This document shows positions 25,691 to 34,161 of a stretch of 64,000 bases of DNA, in pieces (within the stretch, counting starts at the first letter, position 1; the number at the start of each line of letters is the position of its first letter). Below the pieces are notes generated by a model, which was given only the letters and a program-made list of their open reading frames with translations, searched no databases and was not told the DNA's origin. A program made the position numbers and the translations under genes. The DNA is from Flavobacterium paronense (GTDB lineage Bacteria; Bacteroidota; Bacteroidia; Flavobacteriales; Flavobacteriaceae), in the NCBI RefSeq assembly GCF_030409795.1, contig NZ_JAUFQN010000019.1, positions 2,480,001-2,544,000 on the forward strand. Direction: 5' to 3'.

Positions 25691-25721
25691 AAACTTCATC
25701 AAAATCATTCTGATGAAGTTT
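25691..25721 (-). terminator. hairpin with T-run just ahead of the DUF5686 gene
   Basis: The arms 25711-25721 and 25691-25701 form a perfect 11-bp stem with a 9-base loop. On the minus strand nine Ts follow, then GCC and the ATG at 25681. It can end pdhB transcription. A -7 box at 25722 would start transcription at the stem itself, so the hairpin may also be the 5' end of the DUF5686 mRNA. Confidence 0.7.
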
Positions 25722-25729
25722 CAAATATA
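25722..25729 (-). promoter_or_regulatory. possible -7 box for the DUF5686 gene
   Basis: TATATTTG on the minus strand is a perfect TAnnTTTG match directly ahead of the hairpin; no -33 TTTG was seen at the usual distance. Confidence 0.4.
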
Positions 25730-25739
25730 GGTGTTTTGA

Positions 25740-25803
25740 TAATTGGATTACTGGATTTTTTGATTAATTTCTTCTAACAATCTAAAAATCTAACTGTCTA
25801 ACA
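25740..25803. repeat. spacer with repeated TCTAACAATCTA words
   Basis: TCTAACAATCTA occurs twice within 40 bases, with related AATCTAAC words between and around the copies. It lies between pdhB and the DUF5686 promoter box and codes for nothing visible. Confidence 0.45.
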
Positions 25804-25805
25804 AT

Positions 25806-26783
25806 CTATTTATAAGTTACTTTTTTGACAGCTTTAACTACATCTGCTGCATTAGGCAACCATTCTTTTAAAAGCGTTGGCGAATATGGCGCAGGTGTAT
25901 CAGCAGTAGTGATTCTTTGAATTGGCGCATCTAAATAATCAAAAGCGCGTTCCTGAACCATATACGTAATTTCAGAAGCCACACTGGCAAATGGCCAAGC
26001 TTCTTCTAAAACTACTAATCTGTTTGTTTTTTTAACCGAAGTGATTATCGCATCATAATCCATTGGGCGCACGGTTCTTAAATCGATGATTTCGCAAGAG
26101 ATTCCTTCTTTAGCTAATTCATCTGCGGCGATGAAAGCTTCTTTGATGATTTTCCCAAAAGAAACAATCGTTACATCGGTACCTTCTCTTTTTATATCTG
26201 CAACGCCAAGCGGAATGGTATATTCTCCTTCCGGCACTTCACCTTTGTCACCATACATTTGCTCTGATTCCATGAAAATAACCGGATCGTTATCACGAAT
26301 GGCAGCTTTCAATAACCCTTTAGCATCATAAACTGTTGATGGCACCACCACTTTTAAACCTGGTGTATTGGCAAACCAATTTTCAAACGCTTGTGAGTGT
26401 GTTGCTCCTAATTGTCCGGCGGAAGCTGTTGGTCCACGAAAAACCATCGGCATCGGAAACTGTCCGGCTGACATTTGACGCATTTTGGCAGCGTTGTTTA
26501 TAATCTGGTCAATACCAACCAATGCAAAATTGAAAGTCATATATTCTACAATCGGGCGACAACCGTTCATGGTTGAACCCACTGCAATTCCGGCAAAACC
26601 AAGCTCGGCGATTGGAGTATCGATTACTCTTTTTGGTCCAAACTCATCAAGCATTCCTTTTGAAGCTTTGTAAGCACCATTATACTCAGCTACTTCTTCA
26701 CCCATTAAATATATCGTTTCATCGCGACGCATCTCTTCACTCATTGCTTCACAAATCGCTTCTCTAAATTGTATCGTTCTCAT
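25806..26783 (-). CDS. pdhB: pyruvate dehydrogenase E1 component, beta subunit
   Basis: One half of the thiamine-diphosphate E1 enzyme that decarboxylates pyruvate and loads the E2 lipoyl arm. The start at MRTIQFREAI (26783) matches the family, giving 325 residues; an upstream ATG adds seven. Landmarks include LMGEEVAEYNGAYKASKG near 26-43 with the ThDP-activating Glu, the ThDP-proximal VEYMTFNF near 79-86 and RPMDYDAI near 242-249. The alpha subunit and E2 are not in the window, so pdhB is encoded alone, as I recall for other flavobacteria. Confidence 0.93.
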   Translation of the reverse strand: MRTIQFREAICEAMSEEMRRDETIYLMGEEVAEYNGAYKASKGMLDEFGPKRVIDTPIAELGFAGIAVGSTMNGCRPIVEYMTFNFALVGIDQIINNAAKMRQMSAGQFPMPMVFRGPTASAGQLGATHSQAFENWFANTPGLKVVVPSTVYDAKGLLKAAIRDNDPVIFMESEQMYGDKGEVPEGEYTIPLGVADIKREGTDVTIVSFGKIIKEAFIAADELAKEGISCEIIDLRTVRPMDYDAIITSVKKTNRLVVLEEAWPFASVASEITYMVQERAFDYLDAPIQRITTADTPAPYSPTLLKEWLPNAADVVKAVKKVTYK

Positions 26784-26814
26784 ATATGAATTTCTTATTG
26801 TCAATTTTGGATAG

Positions 26815-26822
26815 CAAAAGTA
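26815..26822 (-). promoter_or_regulatory. pdhB -7 box
   Basis: TACTTTTG on the minus strand, perfect TAnnTTTG, 31 bases ahead of the start. A second identical octamer lies 22 bases further upstream. Confidence 0.45.
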
Positions 26823-26968
26823 AAAATTAAAAATGACAAAAGTATTTTTTTAGAATAATTTGTAGTTTGTTATTAACGCAAACGATGTAAACTCCTCCTG
26901 AGTTTCTTTGTGATGGTATAAAACTTACTCATTTGATGACGATGTTGGATAAAGGAAAAGCTTTTCTA

Positions 26969-27901
26969 TTATTTAGAAGCTTCATTTATTAAATACAACC
27001 TATCTGCATCTTCTTTGGTGCACAAAACACCTCCCGGATTCATAGTGGTCGCACTACCGGAGGCCAGACCATATTTGATGGCTTCCTGAATGGATTTCCC
27101 TTTTGAAAGTTTTAAAACTATTCCGGCAACCATACTGTCTCCGGCTCCAACGGTGCTTATTTTTTTTACTTTAGGTGCCGGAAAATGCTCGGCAAAATCT
27201 TTGGTTACAACTAATGCGCCATCTGCCCCTAAGGAAACAACCACAATCTCACATTTTTTGGATTGGACCAGTTCAATAGCTTTTTCTTTGGCAAGAGCCA
27301 AATCCATTTTTTCTATACCAAAGAGCAATCCCATTTCTTTAACATTGGGTTTGATAAGATAAACACCTTCATTCAAAGCTAATTTTAAAGGCTCTCCCGA
27401 AGTGTCGAGAATGAATTTAGCCCCCATTTTTTTAGCAATTTTAGCTAATTGCACAAAATAATCATTGGGAACTCCAAGCGGAAGGCTTCCACTGGCAACT
27501 AAATAATCAACCTCTTTTAATTTACTAATCGTTTTTAAAAAAGAGTTTGATTCAACAACGGCAACCTCCGGTCCTTTAACATCAAGTAAGTATTGATTTG
27601 AATTAGATTCATCAAAAACAATTATACATTCTCTGGTTTCCTTTTTGATTTTGAATGCCTGGAAAGCTATTTTTTTTGATTTAATCAGTTCAATAAAAAA
27701 ATTGCCAAAATTACCGCCTGCAAAAAAGAAAGCTTCCGATTTTCCTCCTAAGCGCTGTAAAGCTCTTGAAATATTAATACCGCCACCGCCAGGTTCAAAT
27801 GTCACCGCATTACATTTTATTTTTTGATCTGCAATTAAGTTTGGAACGGAAATGCTTTTATCAATTGATGGGTTTAAAGTTATGGTTATGATTTTTGACA
27901 T
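26969..27901 (-). CDS. PfkB-family sugar-phosphate kinase (1-phosphofructokinase type)
   Basis: A 310-residue ribokinase-fold enzyme that phosphorylates a hexose phosphate. It has the N-terminal TLNPSIDKSI and GGGGINISRAL (about 38-48) and the C-terminal GAGDSMVAGI (about 252-261) with catalytic Asp255. The closest subfamily is 1-phosphofructokinase, tagatose-6-phosphate kinase or 6-phosphofructokinase 2, and the substrate cannot be decided. No fructose PTS genes are adjacent, which argues against a dedicated fructose pathway and leaves a minor PfkB as the simplest idea. Confidence 0.88.
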   Translation of the reverse strand: MSKIITITLNPSIDKSISVPNLIADQKIKCNAVTFEPGGGGINISRALQRLGGKSEAFFFAGGNFGNFFIELIKSKKIAFQAFKIKKETRECIIVFDESNSNQYLLDVKGPEVAVVESNSFLKTISKLKEVDYLVASGSLPLGVPNDYFVQLAKIAKKMGAKFILDTSGEPLKLALNEGVYLIKPNVKEMGLLFGIEKMDLALAKEKAIELVQSKKCEIVVVSLGADGALVVTKDFAEHFPAPKVKKISTVGAGDSMVAGIVLKLSKGKSIQEAIKYGLASGSATTMNPGGVLCTKEDADRLYLINEASK

Positions 27902-28216
27902 CTTTTAAATTATTTGATGGTTTAAAGTTACTTATTTTCGATTGAATCTCTCGTTGTTTCGTTTCAATTTATAGATTTTTTAAAAGTAAACATTAAAAGG
28001 ATAAATGATACTTAATTCATTTCAGGCAGAACCAATTTTAATTGTAAAATAGTTTTTTTCCGGTATTGGAATTCTACAAATGTTAAATTTTCTGTCCATT
28101 TCAAACAATAACAACGAAATCGATGTAATACTGAAAAAATATTATGCGCGCATAGTACATTATTCGAAATATTGTTCTAATTTTGTGCTTCAAATTTTCA
28201 ACAAAAATCAAAAATT
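27902..28216. other. divergent spacer between pfkB-like gene and etfB
   Basis: The 315 bases are AT-rich and hold no convincing gene or hairpin. A weak minus-strand -7 box (TAACTTTA, 27923-27930) may serve the PfkB gene, and a perfect plus-strand box at 28178 serves etfB. Confidence 0.5.
28178..28185 (+). promoter_or_regulatory. etfB -7 box
   Basis: TAATTTTG is a perfect TAnnTTTG match 31 bases ahead of the etfB ATG. Confidence 0.5.
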
Positions 28217-28963
28217 ATGAAAATATTAGTTTGCATCAGTCATGTTCCTGATACTACTTCAAAAATTAATTTTGTTAATGGTGATACCGAATTTGACACC
28301 AATGGTGTTCAATATGTAATCAATCCAAACGATGAATTTGGATTAACAAGAGCCATTTGGTTTCAAGAGCAACAAGCAGCAAATGTTACTGTTGTTAACG
28401 TTGGTGGTGCTGATTCCGAAGCCACTTTGAGAAAAGCTTTAGCCATTGGTGCTAACGAAGCAATTAGAGTAAATGCAGCTCCAACTGATGGTTTTTATGT
28501 AGCTAAACAATTAGCCGAAGTAGCAAAATCAGGCGGTTATGATTTAATCATTTGTGGTAAAGAATCATTGGATTACAATGGCGGAATGGTTCCGGGAATG
28601 TTAGCTTCATTATTGGATTATAACTTTGTAAATTCATGTACAGAACTTGCTATCGAAGGAACATCAGCAAAAGCTGCCAGAGAAATTGATGGCGGTAAAG
28701 AAACTATTTCAGCTTCATTACCATTAGTTATTGGCGGACAAAAAGGTTTAGTAGAAGAAAAAGATTTACGTATTCCAAACATGAGAGGAATTATGACTGC
28801 AAGAACAAAAGTGTTAACCGTTCTTGAGCCAGTTGCCGCTAACATCAATACCAAAGCGGTAAAATTTGAAAAACCAGCTCCAAAGTCAGCCGTGAAATTA
28901 TTCGCTGCCGATGATTTAGACGGTTTGATTAATGCATTACACAACGAAGCAAAAGTTATTTAA
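28217..28963 (+). CDS. etfB: electron transfer flavoprotein, beta subunit
   Basis: Small subunit (248 residues) of the soluble FAD/AMP heterodimer that carries electrons from acyl-CoA dehydrogenases to the quinone pool. Family segments include the N-terminal MKILVCISHVPDT, the CGKESLDYNGGMVPGMLA motif near 115-132 and the EtfB signature LPLVIGGQKGLVEEKDLRIPNMRGIM near 168-193. etfA follows after 93 bases in the same direction. Confidence 0.95.
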   Translation: MKILVCISHVPDTTSKINFVNGDTEFDTNGVQYVINPNDEFGLTRAIWFQEQQAANVTVVNVGGADSEATLRKALAIGANEAIRVNAAPTDGFYVAKQLAEVAKSGGYDLIICGKESLDYNGGMVPGMLASLLDYNFVNSCTELAIEGTSAKAAREIDGGKETISASLPLVIGGQKGLVEEKDLRIPNMRGIMTARTKVLTVLEPVAANINTKAVKFEKPAPKSAVKLFAADDLDGLINALHNEAKVI

Positions 28964-29054
28964 TAATTAGGATTTAGGAATTGGGAATTAGGATTTAAAA
29001 TCCTTACTCCTTACTCTAAAAATCCTTAATCTAAAAATCCTTAATCCTAAATAA
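28964..29054. repeat. self-similar AT-rich spacer between etfB and etfA
   Basis: Repeats of TTAGGATTTAGG-type words face AATCCTTAATC-type words, so the spacer can fold back on itself. It resembles in style the spacers at 25740, 30839, 40051 and 45065. Confidence 0.55.
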
Positions 29055-29056
29055 TT

Positions 29057-30025
29057 ATGTCATTATTAATATACGCTGAATCGGCAGACGGAAAATTTAA
29101 AAAAGTAGCTTTTGAATTAGCTTCTTATGCTAAAAAAGTAGCCAATTCTCTAGGAACAACTGTTACAGCAGTAACCGTAAACGCTGGAAATGTTTCCGAA
29201 TTATCAAAATATGGAGTTGACAAAGTATTGAAAGTGTCCAATGATAAATTGAACAACTTTAATGCAAAAGCTTACGCTGATATTGTTAAACAAGCAGCTA
29301 AAAAAGAAAGTGCCAAAGTAATTTTGTTGTCATCTACAACCGATAGTTTGTATATGGCGCCATCAGTTGCTGTAGGTTTAGAAGCTGGATTTGCTTCGAA
29401 CGTAGTTGGATTGCCATTGAGCACATCACCATTTCAGATAAAAAGAAATGCTTTTTCTAACAAAGCCTTCAACATCACAGAAATAGCAACTGATGTAAAA
29501 GTGTTGAGCTTAGCCAAAAATTCTTATGGTGTTTTTGAAAACGCTGCTTCAGCAACTGAAGAAGATTTTTCACCAAGTTTAAATGATGCCGATTTTAATG
29601 TAAAAGTAGAATCAGTAGAAAAAAGTTCAGGAAAAGTTTCCATCGCCGATGCGGATGTTGTAGTTTCCGGAGGTCGTGGATTAAAAGGTCCTGAAAATTG
29701 GGGAATATTAGAAGATTTAGCTTCAGTACTTGGTGCTGCAACAGCTTGTTCAAAACCAGTTTCTGACTTAGGCTGGAGACCTCATAGCGAACACGTTGGG
29801 CAAACTGGAAAACCAGTAGCGTCCAATTTATATGTTGCCGTTGGAATTTCGGGTGCCATTCAACACATAGCCGGAATTAATTCTTCTAAAGTAAAAGTAG
29901 TTATCAATACAGATGCTGACGCTCCATTTTTTAAAGTTGCCGATTATGGTATCGTTGGCGATGCTTTGGAAATTCTTCCAAGACTAACACAAAAACTAGA
30001 AGTCTTTAAAGCGCAAAACACATAA
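29057..30025 (+). CDS. etfA: electron transfer flavoprotein, alpha subunit
   Basis: FAD-carrying subunit, 322 residues. The C-terminal FAD domain has VVSGGRGLKGPENW near 203-216, WRPHSEHVGQTGKPVASNLYVAVGISGAIQH near 242-272 and INTDADAPFFKVADYGIVGD near 284-303. The N-terminal half pairs with EtfB. Co-transcription with etfB is expected. A terminator with one mismatch follows. Confidence 0.95.
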   Translation: MSLLIYAESADGKFKKVAFELASYAKKVANSLGTTVTAVTVNAGNVSELSKYGVDKVLKVSNDKLNNFNAKAYADIVKQAAKKESAKVILLSSTTDSLYMAPSVAVGLEAGFASNVVGLPLSTSPFQIKRNAFSNKAFNITEIATDVKVLSLAKNSYGVFENAASATEEDFSPSLNDADFNVKVESVEKSSGKVSIADADVVVSGGRGLKGPENWGILEDLASVLGAATACSKPVSDLGWRPHSEHVGQTGKPVASNLYVAVGISGAIQHIAGINSSKVKVVINTDADAPFFKVADYGIVGDALEILPRLTQKLEVFKAQNT

Positions 30026-30048
30026 TTCACCATTTTATTAATTCTAAT

Positions 30049-30092
30049 AAGAGCGGTCAGAAAATTAACTTTTTTGACGGCTCTTTTTTTAT
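30049..30092 (+). terminator. terminator after etfA
   Basis: Arms 30049-30059 and 30075-30085 pair with one mismatch around a 15-base loop, followed by seven Ts. Confidence 0.7.
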
Positions 30093-30211
30093 ACTTTCGT
30101 TTTTAGAAGCAAAAAGTTTTTGTTACTTTGCAGTCCTAAGTTTCGGAATATTTAACTAACAATGAATATAAGTCTTGACAAATAACAATCAGGTCTTTAT
30201 ACTTACAAATA

Positions 30212-30838
30212 ATGAGTTTAGTAAAACTAACTATAAAAGGAATTTCCTATAGCCAAACGCAAAACGGTGCGTATGCCTTGATTTTAAATGAAGTAGATGG
30301 CGAACGAAAATTGCCTATAGTTATTGGTGCATTCGAAGCACAATCTATTGCTATTGCTCTCGAAAAAGAAATAAAACCACCGCGTCCTTTGACTCATGAT
30401 TTGTTCAAGAGTTTTGCTGACCGATTTGATATTGTGGTAAAACAAGTAATCATCCACAAATTAGTTGATGGTGTTTTCTATTCGAGTATTATTTGCGAAA
30501 GAGATAAAATCGAAGAAATTATTGATGCTCGAACTTCAGATGCTATTGCTTTAGCATTGCGCTTTAGCGCTCCAATTTTTACTTATAAAAACATTTTGGA
30601 CAAAGCCGGAATTTACCTAAACAACCCAGCCGAATTAGAAAATCAGAATCCTGAGGAAGACGGTGTACTGTCTAATCCGGAAACTTTTGGATTAGACAGC
30701 GAAGGCAATGCTTCAACAGATGTATACAAAAGCATGAGTCTTTCTGAATTACATGAAGGGTTAGAAAAAGCCGTTCAAAACGAAGATTACGAAAAGGCAG
30801 CCAAGATTAGAGATGAGATTTCGAAGAGAGAAAGCTAG
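30212..30838 (+). CDS. bifunctional nuclease family protein (DUF151) with UVR motif
   Basis: A 208-residue protein. The DUF151/BFN domain covers about residues 1-130 (LPIVIGAFEAQSIAIALEKE, ARTSDAIALALRF). A C-terminal UvrB/UvrC-type helix pair lies at about 172-207 (LHEGLEKAVQNEDYEKAAKIRDEI). Related proteins have been reported to cleave DNA and RNA, and the UVR motif usually mediates protein contacts in nucleotide excision repair. The real activity here is unknown. Confidence 0.9.
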   Translation: MSLVKLTIKGISYSQTQNGAYALILNEVDGERKLPIVIGAFEAQSIAIALEKEIKPPRPLTHDLFKSFADRFDIVVKQVIIHKLVDGVFYSSIICERDKIEEIIDARTSDAIALALRFSAPIFTYKNILDKAGIYLNNPAELENQNPEEDGVLSNPETFGLDSEGNASTDVYKSMSLSELHEGLEKAVQNEDYEKAAKIRDEISKRES

Positions 30839-30905
30839 AATTATTTTAAATTTTGAATTATAAATTTTAAATGATTAATAATATAGAATTCAAAATCTAT
30901 AATTT
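30839..30905. repeat. self-complementary AT-rich spacer
   Basis: Words of the type AATTTTGAATTATAAATTTT are followed by partly inverted versions (GAATTCAAAATCTATAATTTATAA), so the RNA can form a long weak hairpin between the nuclease gene and thyA. Confidence 0.45.
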
Positions 30906-30916
30906 ATAATAACACT

Positions 30917-31741
30917 ATGAAGCAGTATCACGATTTAGTGCGACACGTTTTAGAAAACGGTAGCCAAAAAGGAGACAGAACCGGAACCGGAACCAAAAGT
31001 GTTTTTGGATACCAGATGCGTTTTGATCTGAGTGAAGGTTTCCCAATGGTAACGACAAAAAAACTGCATTTGAAATCGATTATCTATGAATTGCTCTGGT
31101 TTTTAAAAGGCGATACTAACATTAGCTATCTACGGGAAAATGGTGTTAAGATTTGGGATGATTGGGCAGATGAAAAGGGTGATTTAGGTCCGGTTTACGG
31201 CCATCAATGGCGTAACTGGAACAGCGAAGAAATTGACCAAGTCACTGAACTAATTGAAACTTTAAAGAAAAATCCAAACAGCCGACGTATGCTGGTTTCT
31301 GCCTGGAATCCTTCTGTATTACCTGATACTTCAAAATCTTTTTCTGAAAATGTAGCCAAAGGAAAAGCCGCTTTGCCTCCATGTCATGCGTTCTTTCAGT
31401 TTTATGTTGCCGACGGAAAATTGTCTTGTCAATTGTACCAACGAAGTGCTGATATTTTTCTTGGTGTTCCTTTTAACATTGCGTCTTATGCATTGTTTAC
31501 GATGATGATTGCACAAGTTTGCGACTTGCAGGTTGGTGAATTCATACACACTTTTGGTGATGCACATATTTATAACAACCATTTTGAGCAACTAGAATTA
31601 CAATTATCGCGCGAGCCAAAAGCATTACCCAAAATGATTTTAAATCCAGAAGTAAAAAACATCTTCGACTTTACTTTTGACGATTTCACATTAGAAGGTT
31701 ACGAACCTCATCCGCATATTAAAGGAGTTGTGGCGGTTTAA
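30917..31741 (+). CDS. thyA: thymidylate synthase
   Basis: Methylates dUMP to dTMP using methylenetetrahydrofolate, 274 residues. Motifs are [18 protein letters not shown] near 21-38, the catalytic Cys in [13 protein letters not shown] (about Cys156) and the dUMP-binding [18 protein letters not shown] near 175-192. The Arg pair [11 protein letters not shown] binds the phosphate of the second subunit. folA, which regenerates the folate, is encoded 1.9 kb downstream in the same direction. A small envelope protein gene follows after 9 bases. Confidence 0.96.
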   Translation: MKQYHDLVRHVLENGSQKGDRTGTGTKSVFGYQMRFDLSEGFPMVTTKKLHLKSIIYELLWFLKGDTNISYLRENGVKIWDDWADEKGDLGPVYGHQWRNWNSEEIDQVTELIETLKKNPNSRRMLVSAWNPSVLPDTSKSFSENVAKGKAALPPCHAFFQFYVADGKLSCQLYQRSADIFLGVPFNIASYALFTMMIAQVCDLQVGEFIHTFGDAHIYNNHFEQLELQLSREPKALPKMILNPEVKNIFDFTFDDFTLEGYEPHPHIKGVVAV

Positions 31742-31750
31742 AACTCATCT

Positions 31751-32698
31751 ATGAAAGTCAAATTTATTTTACTTTTTTTTATCTTATCTTCTAATTTACT
31801 ATTAGCTCAAAAACCTGCCAGTAGGATGTTTTATTTGGATTCATTATGGAATGAAACTGAAGAAGTAAATTTCAAATACTACAGAATCATAAAAGATTAT
31901 TATGCAGACCAACCTTTACATGAGGTTTTAGATTATTATGAAAATGATACTTTACAGATGAGAGGCTCCACTTCATCTGTTGACAGAATAATTAAAGAAG
32001 GCTTATTTGTATTTTACTATAAAAATGGAAAGAGAAAAACGGTTGCAAACTACCAAGAAAACAAATTGACCGGCAAAGAATTCGAATGGTACGAAAACGG
32101 GAATAAAAAATCTGTTGGTGAGTACATCTTATCCAGCGATAAGTTTGAGCCCTCCATTTTAGTATTAAATCAATATTGGGATAAAGAAGGTCAACAAAAA
32201 GTCATTGATGGGAATGGAGATTATGAAGAATCCGATGATTCATTTTTTGCAGCAGGAAAAGTAAGCAACGGCCTAAAAACAGGCGAATGGAAAGGCGAAG
32301 ACAAAAAAAGTAAACTGCAGTTTATTGAAAATTATAATAACGGTATTTTGGTTTCTGGGATTAGTACAGACTCCATAAATGTTCCGCATCATTACGAAAA
32401 GATTTATACAAAGCCTAGACCCAGAAAAGGAATTGAACATTTCTATAAATATATTGGAAAGAACTTTAATTTTACCAAACAAACTGAAGGCAGATACGGA
32501 AAAGTTGTATTGCTATTTTATATAGAAAAAGATGGTAAAGCATCCGATTTTAAAGTCTTAAGAACTGCAGATCCTGATTTAGATGAAGAAGCAATCAGGC
32601 TCATATCCAATTATCCAGAATGGGAAAGCGGAACCTATAGAGGTATCAAGTCACGGTTTTCATTTACAATACCAATATCCATTCAATCGCCACAATAA
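31751..32698 (+). CDS. exported MORN-like repeat protein with TonB C-terminal domain
   Basis: A 315-residue exported protein (signal peptide about residues 1-19, ending LLLAQ). The middle holds MORN_2-like units such as GLFVFYYKNGKRKTVANY and GKEFEWYENGNKKSVGEY. The C-terminal ~85 residues are a TonB-type domain (GKVVLLFYIEKDGKASDFKVL, then DEEAIRLI). Such proteins sit in the periplasm or on the surface; the role is unknown. It follows thyA closely, and a terminator follows it. Confidence 0.82.
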   Translation: MKVKFILLFFILSSNLLLAQKPASRMFYLDSLWNETEEVNFKYYRIIKDYYADQPLHEVLDYYENDTLQMRGSTSSVDRIIKEGLFVFYYKNGKRKTVANYQENKLTGKEFEWYENGNKKSVGEYILSSDKFEPSILVLNQYWDKEGQQKVIDGNGDYEESDDSFFAAGKVSNGLKTGEWKGEDKKSKLQFIENYNNGILVSGISTDSINVPHHYEKIYTKPRPRKGIEHFYKYIGKNFNFTKQTEGRYGKVVLLFYIEKDGKASDFKVLRTADPDLDEEAIRLISNYPEWESGTYRGIKSRFSFTIPISIQSPQ

Positions 32699-32730
32699 AA
32701 AAATCCGCTTCGAAACCGAAACGGATTTTT
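32698..32730. terminator. terminator between convergent genes
   Basis: AAAAATCCG and CGGATTTTT pair around an interrupted inner stem (CTTCG/CCGAA), with A- and T-runs at the ends, so it can work in both directions. Confidence 0.75.
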
Positions 32731-32753
32731 AACCAATAAACCTAAACCAAAGT

Positions 32754-33050
32754 TTATAGTGCTAACACACTATTTTCTGCACCAGCAAATTCGTTATAAG
32801 CATAACTATCTGCTTCTGGATCGTTTACATATGAACCATCAACTAAATATTTGAATTCAAAAGAATTGTCTTTTGGTAAATCAAAAGTAGCTTTGAAAGT
32901 TCCTGTTTTTAATTTTGATAATTCACCTTCTGCAGGATTCCAATTATTGAAATCACCAACTACTGAAGCTGTATTTGCCTCTTTTGCTTCGATTGAAAAG
33001 GTAACTTTAACAACCGGTTTTGTTTTTATAACTTGTTTTTTAATAGCCAT
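32754..33050 (-). CDS. small protein with isoamylase-type early-set (CBM48-like) domain
   Basis: A 98-residue protein that is a single beta-sandwich: VKVTFSIEAKEANTASVVGDFNNWNP, GTFKATFDLP and FEFKYLVDGSYVNDPEAD. This fold binds glycogen-like glucans in branching enzymes and in AMP-kinase beta subunits. No catalytic domain is attached and no signal peptide is present, so it is probably a cytosolic glycogen-binding protein or adaptor. No glycogen enzymes are nearby. Confidence 0.85.
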   Translation of the reverse strand: MAIKKQVIKTKPVVKVTFSIEAKEANTASVVGDFNNWNPAEGELSKLKTGTFKATFDLPKDNSFEFKYLVDGSYVNDPEADSYAYNEFAGAENSVLAL

Positions 33051-33181
33051 AACTAATTCATTTATAGATTACTGAGACAAAGTAAAGACATTTTTTTTTA
33101 TGTTTTACACGCCAAATCATTTTTAGGATATTGCTAAAATCTAAGCTAATTTTAAAGAAGATGTATAATTATAAGCGAATA

Positions 33182-33189
33182 TAATTTTG
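33182..33189 (+). promoter_or_regulatory. -7 box upstream of the 2TM-folA operon
   Basis: TAATTTTG matches TAnnTTTG. Transcription would start near 33195, just ahead of the palindrome at 33200. A second, weaker box (TACCTTTA, 33263-33270) lies closer to the gene. Confidence 0.4.
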
Positions 33190-33199
33190 CATCTGTGAT

Positions 33200-33217
33200 T
33201 AAGAAAACGTTTTCTTA
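33200..33217. promoter_or_regulatory. 18-bp perfect palindrome, LacI-type operator candidate
   Basis: TAAGAAAACGTTTTCTTA is perfectly symmetric with a central CG, like the operators of LacI/CcpA-type regulators. It lies between the glucan-binding protein gene and the 2TM-folA operon, right after a possible start site, so a bound protein could block transcription. Confidence 0.5.
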
Positions 33218-33288
33218 CTGCAATATCATAAAATGAGATTTCTTCATTTTAAAAATATAATCTACCTTTAAGGCACAAATTTCATCTT

Positions 33289-33627
33289 ATGGAAGCAGAA
33301 CAACACGAATTATATGAATATGCAAGAGATAGAATCAAGCAAAAAAAAGGCTTGTTTTATCATTTTGTTGTTATTTGCCTAGGTAGTTTTTTTTTATTTA
33401 TTGCCAATAAATGGCTAGGATTATATCCTGAAAAAACCTGGTGGACATGGGCCGTTACAGTTTGGGTTTTCCTCTTTATTCTCCATGTTATCAAGGTTTT
33501 TGTGATTAATAACTTTATGAATAAGCATTGGGAAAGAGAACAAATTGATAAGTTAATGCTAAGACAAGCCAACAAAATAGAAAAACTAAAAAACGATTTG
33601 GAGAATTCAAAACCATCAGCCGAATGA
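33289..33627 (+). CDS. 2TM domain protein
   Basis: A 112-residue membrane protein with two helices (about 25-42 and 53-72) and charged ends. It matches the 2TM domain pattern: a short N-terminal segment (YEYARDRIKQKKGLFYHFVV), a Trp-rich interhelix stretch (WWTWAVTVWVF) and a C-terminal HWEREQIDKLM. Such modules are found alone or on histidine kinases in Bacteroidota. Function is unknown. Its stop overlaps the folA start (ATGA). Confidence 0.85.
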   Translation: MEAEQHELYEYARDRIKQKKGLFYHFVVICLGSFFLFIANKWLGLYPEKTWWTWAVTVWVFLFILHVIKVFVINNFMNKHWEREQIDKLMLRQANKIEKLKNDLENSKPSAE

Positions 33628-34106
33628 TTACACTTATTGCTGCTGTTGCCGAAAACAATGCGCTTGGTAAAAACAACCAACTGCTATGGCATTTGCCAGA
33701 TGATTTCAAACGATTTAAAAATAGAACTTCCGGGAATTATATTATAATGGGGAGAAAAACTTTTGAAAGTTTCCCGAAGCCTTTGCCCAACAGAACGCAT
33801 GTTATTATTACGCGTCAAAAAAAGTACACTTCTGAAAACTGCATCGTCGTTGATTCGTTGGGAAAAGCAATTGCTATTTGTCCAAAAGATGAAGAACTAT
33901 TCATTATTGGCGGTGGTGAAATTTACAACCAATCCATCGAAATTGCTGACAAACTGGACATCACCAGAGTGCATAACGCTTTTGATGCCGATACGTTTTT
34001 CCCTGAAATTGATTTGAATAAATGGGAATTAACAGCAACAGAATTTCATACAAAAGACGAAAAACACCAATTTGACTTTAGCTTTCAAACGTACATAAGA
34101 AAGTAA
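33624..34106 (+). CDS. folA: dihydrofolate reductase
   Basis: Reduces dihydrofolate to tetrahydrofolate with NADPH, 160 residues, a typical length. Landmarks are NNALGKNNQLLWHLPDDFKRFK at 11-32 with the catalytic acid Asp27, the NADPH segment MGRKTFESFPKPLPNRTHVIITR near 43-65 and FIIGGGEIYNQ near 93-103. The ATG lies in the preceding stop codon (four-base overlap), so translation is probably coupled. Confidence 0.95.
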   Translation: MITLIAAVAENNALGKNNQLLWHLPDDFKRFKNRTSGNYIIMGRKTFESFPKPLPNRTHVIITRQKKYTSENCIVVDSLGKAIAICPKDEELFIIGGGEIYNQSIEIADKLDITRVHNAFDADTFFPEIDLNKWELTATEFHTKDEKHQFDFSFQTYIRK

Positions 34107-34139
34107 ATTTAGAGAACTCTTCAAATTAAAATATTGGCT

Positions 34140-34147
34140 TATATTTG
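34140..34147 (+). promoter_or_regulatory. -7 box of ubiE-porT
   Basis: TATATTTG is a perfect TAnnTTTG match 14 bases ahead of the ubiE ATG. Confidence 0.5.
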
Positions 34148-34161
34148 CCAAAAAATAAAGC

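Noticed and set aside
33232..33271. Short Phe-containing frame between the LacI-like palindrome and the 2TM gene, considered as a leader peptide
   Set aside because: It is not strongly enriched in one amino acid, and no terminator/antiterminator pair follows.
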